21,517 nucleotides of DNA from Emiliania huxleyi CCMP1516 (lineage: Eukaryota; Haptophyta; Isochrysidales; Noelaerhabdaceae). The notes beneath the pieces are model-generated. The model did not search any database. It was not told the origin of the DNA and saw nothing but the letters and a program-made list of their open reading frames with translations. Below, in pieces: positions 9,481-18,500 of this stretch (its first letter is position 1; each line of letters opens with the position of its first letter). The position numbers were made by a program, and so were the translations under genes. The stretch spans positions 1 to 21,517 of the forward strand of contig NW_005196829.1 in NCBI RefSeq assembly GCF_000372725.1, in the 5' to 3' direction.

Positions 9481-10129
9481 AGAAAGCGAGACTACGTACA
9501 CGTAAACGTGTGACGGGGTGTTGCGTCGGTCGTGTGACGTGGAAAAAAGAGCCTGAGCGAGACCGAGATCAAAAAATGTCTTAACTCGGCAAGCCACACA
9601 AGCCACCGTGCACCGAGCCGCGCGCGCCAAGGGCGGCCCCGGAACTAGCCGAGCTACAAGACCCGGTTGGTAAGAGGTAAGGTAAGGTAAATTTCTCCAC
9701 ACACACACAAAGTGGTGGGGCAAGGGGGGGCGACCCTCGCATCTCCACACCCGGACACGGGCAGGAGCCCCACGGCGTTCAAAGTGCAAGCACTGGCCCG
9801 GTGCACGTGGGTGAGCAGCCTGCCCCTCCCTCCCGACAAACCAACTCCCGCACACACACAATCGCACTCTGGCCAGTTGGTAAGAGAAGAGTAACACACA
9901 AGATGGATATAAAGCCAGTGGGTAAGAAGTACGCACGCATGCACATATAGCGTAACACCGTCGTACAGCAACAACAACAACAACATACATGTACATGTGC
10001 ATGCAAATTGACATGGGTCCACATCCCGCGGACCAAGAAGGCCGTGTCCCTTGCGGGCTCCTCTAAAGTTACGACGCGGGCCCGACCCCCGCCGGTGCAC
10101 GCCTCCAGTGCTTCCCGATAGCGTACGTA
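9481..10129. other. Intergenic region
   Basis: No gene was recognised. The region has short simple runs (GGTAA repeats near 9670, a CA run near 9700, CAA repeats near 9966). The minus-strand frames here have unusual composition and no family motif. Confidence 0.5.
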
Positions 10130-10169
10130 GAGAGAGAGGGAGAGAGAGAGGGGGGGGGGAGAGAGAGAG

Positions 10170-10264
<95 letters not shown>
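10130..10264. repeat. (GA)n microsatellite with G-run interruption
   Basis: A GA tract of about 135 bp is interrupted by a G run at 10151-10159 and a GC at 10171-10172. Ser/Leu or Arg/Glu ORFs across it are artefacts. Confidence 0.97.
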
Positions 10265-10268
<4 letters not shown>

Positions 10269-10475
10269 GAAGAACATACACCCGGCGAACTCTTTTTATT
10301 ACCTAAAAGAGGGCTAGACGACGCCCTCTACGCTGCTCGCTGGGGTGCCGGCGCCCTACTGGGCGCCCCCCCGCTCCCTTCCCCCCTTAGAGCCCCCCAT
10401 CCCGCTAGCCTCCTGCCGCGGTACCTCGCGGCCGCGCGACGCCGCACCAAGCGCCCCGTCCGCGAGCGCCGTCCA

Positions 10476-10665
10476 GAGAAAGAAAGAAAGAAAGAAAACA
10501 CACAACCCAAGGGAGGGATGGGAGGGCGCCGTCCAGAGCTGCACCGGTGGCCGCCGTGCGAATTCTTATTTAATTTTTTGGGGGCGCGCCGCCAGGCGCG
10601 TCCCCACTTTTGTATCACAGCTGCGAGGGCCAACCAAGGGATTCGGCGCGTCAAGTTAACTTGAC
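10476..10665 (-). repeat. Dispersed repeat, copy 2 (inverted)
   Basis: Positions 10575-10659 are the exact reverse complement of 971-1055, including the GC-rich hairpin. The block at 10479-10525 corresponds to about 1126-1167 of copy 1. The segment between differs and contains an AT-rich run (10559-10579). In this copy the TTAACTTGAC end forms a 16-bp perfect palindrome (GTCAAGTTAACTTGAC, 10650-10665). The block 10479-10525 is also flanked by a 13-bp direct repeat (GCGCCGTCCAGAG at 10466-10478 and 10526-10538). Opposite orientation and 9.6 kb spacing fit a transposed element better than a local duplication. Confidence 0.8.
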
Positions 10666-11146
10666 CGCTCGTTCGGGCTTTGGGCCGCAGGCCGGCGCGC
10701 AGCGCCACGCCGCCAGGCGTCCGCCGGAGGCCCGCCGGAGGCTCTTCCTGCGGCCACATTCTGGCAAGATTCCGCCGCGCTCAGGCGCCCAGAGGATGCG
10801 TGCGCTGCGCTCAAACGTCGCGATTTGGCAATAGGCGCTCGAGCCGGCGCACAGCGGACGGGTGCGCCGCGCAGGGGGGGTCGGAGGGGTGCGAGAGGGG
10901 GCGTGGGTCAGGCGCGCACCGGCCGGCTCCGGGAGCGGCCGTCACATCGAGGAGGGGGGCTGTCGGCGGCTCGAGCGGCGAGGCGTGCCACTCTGCTTCG
11001 CCGCCGACAGCCCCTCTTCCGAGCCGGCGCGTGGCGACGAGCCGCGGCCAGTGTCGCTGGTTCCTTTGGCGGCGCAGCGTTTATCCCCCCCACCCGCGCC
11101 CGCCCGCCCGACCGCCCGCCCGCCCTCAGGCCTTGCCCCTTCGCAG
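10666..11146. other. Probable 5' part of the downstream gene, structure unresolved
   Basis: The DNA is very GC-rich with several open frames, but none of them reaches the exon at 11147 from an ATG. The only ATG near (10797) is followed by a stop after 12 codons in its own frame. A hairpin lies at 10956-11014. A GC donor near 10911 is conceivable. Confidence 0.3.
10956..11014. repeat. 15-bp perfect inverted repeat (hairpin)
   Basis: GGGGCTGTCGGCGGC at 10956-10970 is perfectly complementary to 11000-11014, with a 29-base loop. Pairing continues with mismatches beyond the outer ends. If transcribed it would form a stable stem in the 5' region of the next gene. Confidence 0.85.
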
Positions 11147-11629
11147 GCGCGGGAGCGCTCGCCGGCGAGCACCTCCTACCTCTCCTCGCCCGGCTGCTCC
11201 CTTGCCCCGTCGCCCGCCGCGCCCTCGCCCGGCCTCAAGAGCTTGGCGGCCTTTGTCCGCCAGCTCAAGGCGTGGGACGAGGCGTGCGCCGACGGCCGCT
11301 CGTCGTGCTGGTTCGAGACGGAGGGCGACCTCCCGCGGCTGGCCGGGGAGGCGCTGCTGGCCGAGGCGGCCGCGACGGGCGCGAGGCGGATCGCCTTTGA
11401 CGCCGTCGCGGCGCGTCTCGAGGCGACCGCGGCGCCGCCGCCGCCTCTCGGCACCGCTTTGGCCGCGTGGCCCACGGGATGGGGCATCGAGGAGGGCAAC
11501 TTCTGCGGGCTGGCGCACTGGGCTGTGGAGGTGTGGCACGCGGCCGGGTCGGTCGACGCGAGCCGGTGGCAGGTCGAGGCTGACGGAGGGCGCCTCTTCT
11601 TTGTGCGGGTCGCGGAAAAGGCCGCATAA
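11147..11629 (+). CDS. 3'-terminal exon of an unknown protein
   Basis: The frame continues to TAA at 11627-11629 and has coding-like character. After a Ser/Pro-rich start it gives an alternating charged and hydrophobic domain: SLAAFVRQLKAWDEACADG, GWGIEEGNFCGLAHWAVEVWHAAG and the C-terminal GRLFFVRVAEKAA. The frame is open back to 10862 but contains no ATG, so translation must start in another exon or at a non-ATG codon. An acceptor-like site (CTTCGCAG) precedes 11147, which I took as the exon start. The tryptophan-rich middle suggests a small folded domain. I do not recognise the family. It is on the same strand as the large gene beginning at 11971. Confidence 0.45.
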   Translation, partial: ARERSPASTSYLSSPGCSLAPSPAAPSPGLKSLAAFVRQLKAWDEACADGRSSCWFETEGDLPRLAGEALLAEAAATGARRIAFDAVAARLEATAAPPPPLGTALAAWPTGWGIEEGNFCGLAHWAVEVWHAAGSVDASRWQVEADGGRLFFVRVAEKAA

Positions 11630-11970
11630 TCGCGCTCTCCGCCGAGGCCCGCCTCGGCGACGGCGCTCGCCGCGCAGCAGCAGGCCAGCAGCAGTAGCAG
11701 CAGCAGCAGCAGCACGTGATTCTTGACACATGATTACACTACACAGTCCTCCCTTCGGTTGTCGTTTCGACCCTGTTTTTTCTTCTATCGCAGCGCACTC
11801 GCATCTGTGAGCCTAGCGCAGCGCGAACTCGCCGTCTGAGCCTAGCGCAGCGCGAACTCGCTCTGAGCCTAGCGCAGCGCCTCGGAAAACACCATTTTGG
11901 CTCGCCAACAAGCCCTCCGCGCCCCCACACCGTTAGGATAATACATTTTTGAGACGGCGGCTCCAATATA
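11630..11970. other. Intergenic region upstream of the large gene
   Basis: It contains a CAG run (11679-11714), the 24-bp repeat at 11808-11880 and an AT-richer stretch just before ATG 11971 (ATACATTTTTGAG and TATAATGG). A stop lies in frame a few codons upstream of that ATG. It probably includes the promoter. Confidence 0.45.
11808..11880. repeat. Short tandem repeat, about 2.7 copies of 27-29 bp
   Basis: A 24-bp core beginning TGAGCCTAGCGCAGCGC starts at 11808 and 11837, and a truncated copy starts at 11864. Confidence 0.85.
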
Positions 11971-14900
11971 ATGGTCGCCGCCTCTTGTCCCAACGACCTC
12001 CTCGTGCCGTACGGAGATGTGCGCCTCGGCGCGTCCGCGTACGCTCCCCTGATCGGGATGGCGTGCGCGGGCGCCTGCTACGCCAACGCGTCGCGCTGGT
12101 CGCCGGTCGCACTCACTCACGGCGACCGGAGAGTGAGCAGCCCGCTCGCGTGCCGAGAGCTGTGCCAGCTGACGCCGGGCTGTGAGGTCTGGACGCACGC
12201 TGCGCGCGGCGACACGCGCTGCCTCCTGATGGGCGCTCTCGGCGCCGACGAGCCGCGTCCGGCGCCGCTCGACGAGCCGGCCGGCGAGGCGGGCTTTTCG
12301 TCTGGGGCGCGCGCGTGCGGCTCGCGGCTGGGCGTGCGGTTTCCGACCGGGCTGCTCGCCGACTCGGCAGCGGTGGACGCCGCGCGGCGAGCCGTCGCCC
12401 TCGCAGCGAGCGGCAGGCCGTGCCACGCGGCAGGGTTCGTGTACGGCGGAGGCCTCCGGAGCTGCGCGAGGAGCGAGCGCACCGCAGTGGTCGCGCAGGC
12501 GTCCGTCCTGGCGCGAGGCGTCGACGAGGGGTGGTGGCCTCCCGCGGTCGCGCGGGCCGATCTGGCGCGCCGTCTGCCCGCGGGCGCCTCCCCGTCTGCG
12601 AGGCAGTGCCAGGAGTGGTGCCAGCAGTCAGGCAAGGAGTCGTAGTAGTGGCAGGAGTAGTAGTAGTAGCAGCAGCAGCAGTTGCCGGGAGTAGTGCCAG
12701 CAGTCAGGCTAACAGAGTAGTACTAGCAGTGAGCAGTAGTGGTTGCCTCGACGCATGAGGGATGGAGAGTAGGCGGCTCGTGCGGCGGGTTCGTCCTCTC
12801 CCTCGGTATCTGCCAGCTGCGTGCGCCCGCCCGCTGCTCGCCGGCGCTCGGGCTAGCGGCGGAGGCGGAGGCGGAGGCGGAGCTCTGCTGCAAACCACAC
12901 GCCTCGTGAATCCGCCCCTTTGACTCGGTGCGAACCGGCTACGAACTTAGGCGGAGCTACTGCTCGCCGAATCTGTCGTCTCGGGTCCCCGCCGTGGCTC
13001 TGCCCACTTCACAGACGCCCCGAAGGGGCCGACTGAGCCACCACATCATTGTGCGCCAGGCCTCGCCGACGGCTGCCCTCTGGCCGGCGTCGACCTCGCG
13101 ACGCCCTCAGGGGAGGAGGAGGCGGCGGCGGCGCTCTCCGCGTCGTGCGCCGCCAACACGCCGCGCTGTGTCGACCCGGCCTTCGCGGGGGGCACTTTCG
13201 AGGGGGACACATACGTCCCCGCCGGCCGGTCTCGCTTCCCTGTCGCGGCCTCCTCGAGCCCTGGCGAGTGATGAGCTGGCGAGGAGGGCATGGAACTACG
13301 GTAGGTCTTGCTTCGTGTCTGTCCTCGAACCCGCCGAGATGATGCGCGTCCTGTCTGGCGGCTGGACGGTGGTGGCGGGCAAGAGCAACGCCTTCATGAC
13401 GTGCATGCCTAACGAGAGGAAGGAGTCTTGAGCATCACTTGGTTCACTCTGGTGGCTGTTCGTCACAGGTACATGGCTCTCGCCAACGCGCTGCAGCCGG
13501 GCCTCCTTCTCCACACGGACCTGCGCGTCACTGCGGAGAAGGCCGACCTCGCAGCCCCCCCCCCCCCCCCCCAGAGCCGTCCCCCCGGCCCCGTGCCTTC
13601 GTCCCTATTCGCCTGGCGTCGCCCATCGGCGTCGCTTCTGTTTGGAGAGTCGCTTGCACTAACCACACCAGGTCGGCCTCGTCGACATCATTTGGGAGCC
13701 GGAGGGGCAGACGGGTGGGTCAGCTGCTACCTCGCCGCCAGGCGCGCCCCGCCCTCGCTAACTCCACTCTCTCCTCAGTGCGCTGCAATCGATCGCCGTC
13801 TCGCTCGCCCTAGTCTCCGAGGATGGCTCTCGCGAGGGGAAGCCACGGACGGCTATCTCTGCCTCTGCCTCAGGCTTCTCGCCCGCCCACGTCTCGACCC
13901 TCACCCTCGCCTCGCTGGGAGGTGGCGGCGGAATGCTCTGCGCGCAACCAAGGCGAGCGCGCCGATGCGTGTGGTGGTGAGGCGTCCAGAGACTTCGTAG
14001 GCGGCGGCGAGGAGGGCACGCTGCGCGCAAAGCGCGGCCTCGCGGCGGACGAGTACGCCTCGCTCCTCGCGGCGGCGGACCGCGGCGGCAGCGGCGCAGT
14101 CCGCCTGACGTTTGTGCTTTGCAAGTACTGGACGGGCGGCGCCGCGCTGGCAAAGGCGATCGGGAGGGTCCGCAGCGGCTCCTCGCCATGGTCCCTCGCC
14201 GCCCTCTCGCTCTACACGCAGGCGCCGACTTCGCGCCTTGCCGCGAGATCGCCCGAGATCGCCCGAGATCGCCCGAGATCGCCCGAGATCGCCCGAGATC
14301 TCCCGAGATCGCCCGAGATCTCCCGAGATGAACACCCGAGATCAGCCCGAGATCATCACCGGTTTCGTCACCGGCGAGATCACCCGCAGATTGCGTCCTC
14401 GCAGGTCGGCCTCGCGTACGACTACTGTGGCATGAACATGTGGTGCGAGCGGCCTGTCCCCGCTCAAGGTTCGCACCGAACAAGCACGGTCTGACCCCCT
14501 CCCCCCTCCCCCCCTCCCCCCCTCTCTCCTTCAACACACAACAGGTGCGACGAGCGGCAAGACTTGCTCAAGCTCGGGCCCGCGCCGATGAAGGACGCCT
14601 TCGTCGCCGAGCTGCGCGCGTTTCTGCGCGAGGCGGACGCCGCGCTCTGCGGCGGCGGCGGGGCGGGAGGTGGAGGTGGCGGCCTGCCTCTCCCCTGCAC
14701 GGTCTTCGTTGGCACGCTGACGGTGCTGCCGCACCCCTGCAGCTCTTCCCGCGTCACCAGCCTTGCGTGAGACCCTTCGCGGAACCTTCCTGCAGGCGCT
14801 GCCCCACTACTGGAGCTTCGAGCGCATCGCAGCTATCAACGCGGCCGTGCGGGACGAGGCGCCGCGAGCACGAGAAGTGGCGGCAGGCAACCTGACTAGT

Positions 14901-15504
14901 TGACTTGCAGGGTCTGACCTCGATCATCCACGCCCGAGCAATTAGGTGCCGCGAGCGGCGGCGGCGCTCCCGCCCACCGCCGCGCTCTCGCTGCGGGTGC
15001 GGCAGACGTGCATGCGGCCTCGAGCTCTCCAGCCAGCGATGGCTCTCATTGTGCGGTCCGTCACCCTGGGTCAGGTGGCGGACGTGTACGGCCTCGGTCT
15101 GTCGCGGCCGGACGAGGTGCTCGAGGGCCACATGTCGCCGCTCCTCCACCTCTGGCTCGCGTGGGGGCTCCTCAACGCCCTCCCGCAGGCGCGTGCGCTG
15201 CTGCGGCTGGCCGGCTGCCCAGAGGAGGCGTCTTTCGCACCGGCGTGCAAGGCAGCCGCCGTCGCTTGGGCGTGCACATTCTAGCTAGAGAGGTCGGATC
15301 TCGGAGCTAAGTTGCGATGCTCCTAGGCCGTCGTCGGCGGCGCCTCGACTGTCCGCATGGGCTGCGAGGACTGCGGGTGCGCCTTTTACGACCGCGTCTG
15401 CGCCACCGACTCGTTCGAGTGTCGGGACTTTGAGTGCGCCCAGTTCCGGCCGTGCCGATTCGAGCGGCGAGGGCCGCATGCCGCGGCGGCGGAGGGCGGC
15501 GAGC

Positions 15505-15563
<59 letters not shown>

Positions 15564-18500
15564 TCCACCTCCCCTGCGGCACCGCCGTCGGCTCCCTCAC
15601 TGCCGCGCTGCCCAGCGAGGCTGCTGGAGGAGGCGAGGGCGATCGCCGAGCGGCGGAAGAGGGAGCGCGCCACGCCGCCGCCAGGTCCGAAGGAGCCGAG
15701 CCGGGAGGCGGCGTCGCGGTGGCCGGCAGGACCGTACGCGAGAGCGGGGGCCGTTGGCCTCGCGGCCGCAGCGCTGGCGCTGTGCGCGCTGCTCGGCCCG
15801 TCCGAGGCGGGCGCGCCCTCGCCTCCAGCGACCGAGCGGTCGGCGCTGGTGGGCCGCCCTCTCGCGCCGTGGCCTCGCCAAGGCAGCGGCTGGCTGCCCG
15901 GCCTCGGGGCGGCTCGCATGCTCGCTAGCGTCCACATCGTCCTCGGCCATCTCTACCAGTCGCAGCGGCTCGTCCCGTCGGGCGCGCGAGACTACCTGTC
16001 AACAGACTACCTCTGCTCGTGTGTTAGGTATGTAAAAGAAGGGGACCTCTGCTCGTGTGTTAGGGCGAGACTACCTCTGCTCGTGGGGCTTCTCGTGGGT
16101 CCCCTTCTTCTTCATGCTCGCAGGCCTCGTCCTGACGCACGCGCGGCTGTCCTCCTCCAAGCAGCCAGACAGCGCGGCGGGCTTCGTCGCCAAGCGCGCC
16201 GCCACCATCTACCCCCTGTACTCCGCCGGCCTCGCTGCGGCCCTGCTGCTCCGCGTCGGCCAGGGCAGGCAGCTCCCAGAGTGGTGGGCGCTGCCTGCGC
16301 GGAGCCTCGAGCCGCGACGGGCATCTCTTCACACCGTGCGGTCCTGTGAACACACAGGTACGAGCTCGCCGCGCAGAGCTTCCTCGTGCAGAGCTGGCAC
16401 CCGGCGCTGCCCGAGCGGACCGTGCAGGTCCACTCCCCCTCCCCCCCTTTTTCTCCCACCCAGTCTCGGGTCCTCTCGAGCCTCCGTCGGGGTACCCGCT
16501 CGTGCCAGGTGCACTGCTGGTTCCTCTCTGCCCTTCTCGCCTTCTGGCTCGCCTTCGGCCCCGCCTGCCGCCTCCTCGAGCGCACCGTCACGAGCCTCGA
16601 GCGCGCGTGCGCCCTCCTCCTCCTCTGCTCCTCGCTGCCCTGGCTCGCCGTCGCCTTCCCCGCCTGCCTCGGTGGCGACCCCGAGTGGTACCGCGCGCAC
16701 CGGACGGGGGCGAGCGGCACTAGCCTCGACCTCGCGGTGGCTTTCCTCAAGTTCCACCCCCTGTGCTACCTCCACGTCTTTGTGTACGGCATGTGCCTCG
16801 CCCGCACGCGCCAGCTCGCGCTCGCCGCCGACGCCGCTCGAGGCGAGTCAGGGTCGGCGCCGCTCCGCCGGCTGGTCGCTGCTGCCGCCTCCCACGGCGC
16901 CTCGGTCGGCCTCACTGGCCTGCTGCTCCTCTTCAGCCTGCCCGCGCTGCGCCCGGTCGGCTTCAAGCTCTCCGCGCGCCTGTCGGTCCTCCTCCCGCTG
17001 CAGGGCCTCCTCCTCTTCGGCCTCTGCACCTCCCACGCCGCGCCCGCCTCCGCCCTCCCGCCCGACCCGCTGGCGAGGCTCTGCAGCCGCGCGCCAGACC
17101 GCAGCCTGGGCGAGGTCGCCTACGCGCAGTACGTGGTGCACATGCTCGTCATCGCCGCGTGGCCCACGCCGCGGCTCGGGCTGGTCGACCTCGCCCTCTT
17201 CTTCCTCCTCCTCCTCCCCCTCTCGTACCTCTGCGCGCGCCTCATTACGCGGCCCGCCGCGCGGCTCTGGGTGCGGCTCAGCGGCCCCGCTCGCGCCGCC
17301 GCCCCTTTCGCTGTCGCGGCGCTCCTCTGCGCCGCGGCGCAGCTCGACGCGTCGGTGCGGCAGAGGCCCTGGGCGGCGGGGCGGGGCGCCTCGCCTCCTC
17401 CGGCTTGCCCGCCGCCCGGACCGCCGCCGCCGCTGCCTCCACCCGTTGTGGTCTTGCGGCACGGCGGCGCGGTGGACGTGGCGCTCAACTGGAGCGTCGA
17501 GGGTGGCGGGTCGGAGGGCGGGCGGCGGCTCATCAACCCGAGCCTGCTGTGGGTGGGTGGAGGGCCCAACCGCAGCCGCGCCACTCTCGTCCGCGCCGCG
17601 CGGCTCCACGGCACGGCGTGCTCCTCGCAGCGCGGGCTGTGGTCGGGGGAGGAGGTGACGCAGCTCACGACCACGTGGCACTCGGACATCGTCCTCGAGG
17701 CGTCCGAGGCGGTGGGGAGTGCAGAGGCGTGGCACGGGTGGGAGGTGCCGCCGTGGGGCCCCTCCTACCTGACAATGGTTAGTGATGAATCGATCATCAA
17801 CTGTGGGAACTAGGTGCCCTCGTGGGGCCTCTCCTCGCTCCCTCCGCTGCGGCGCGTTGTCCCTGTCGCCAGCCTGAGCGCGGCGCGGCAGGCGTGGTCG
17901 CCCCTCTGCCAGGCGGCGCCTCGGTACGTGCCCGCCAACCGGACCCTCCTCCGCTCTGTGGTCGACGGGCCGGAGGACCCGAAGCTGCTCGCCCTCGGGC
18001 CGGCGGCGAGGCGGCGGCCCTCCGCCTCTCCCGCCACGACTCCGGCCACGACTCCGGCCACGGACCCCTTCGCGCTCCTCTTCTCGAGCCGCCCGCCGAC
18101 GCAGCACCGGCCGGCGTGCGAGCGCCGCTCGAGCAACGCGGACGCGGTGCCTCAGATGTACCTGAGCGGGGACGGCGCGCGGCTCGCCTCGACAGGCCGC
18201 GGCGTCGCTGTGCGGTTGCAGTGCGGCGAGGCTCACCGGCCCGAGAAGAACTGGATCGCCTTCACGGTGGGGTCGCAGCTGCACCTTGTGTACTCGCTCT
18301 TCCCGCACGCCGTGCTCCTCTCCCGCCTCGGCGACGGCATGTGCGAGAGGCTCTGGTCGACGGCCTCCTTCCCGCCTCTCAACCGCCTGGCGGGGGAAGG
18401 CTCCCTCCGAATCCACGGCTCCGCCACGGCGGTGCGGTACAGCGACGACTCCTTCCTCGCGCTGATGCACACGCTGGACGACGCCGGCGACTACGCCACC

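Noticed and set aside
10051..10317. Arg/Glu and Ser/Leu repeat ORFs
   Set aside because: They are translations of the (GA)n microsatellite.
14241..14362. A CRISPR-like array of regular repeats
   Set aside because: The unit is 10 bp with no spacers, the setting is an intron of a eukaryotic gene, and the array is a plain minisatellite.
16022..16063. A GTATGT donor at 16028 as the true start of intron 13
   Set aside because: It would leave an intron of about 36 bp and put exon 14 in the wrong frame; the GC donor at 15982 keeps phase and the conserved acyltransferase motifs.
16057..17658. A 533-codon plus-strand frame rich in Ser/Pro/Arg
   Set aside because: It is the wrong frame over most of the acyltransferase exons; only its first part shares the frame of exon 14.
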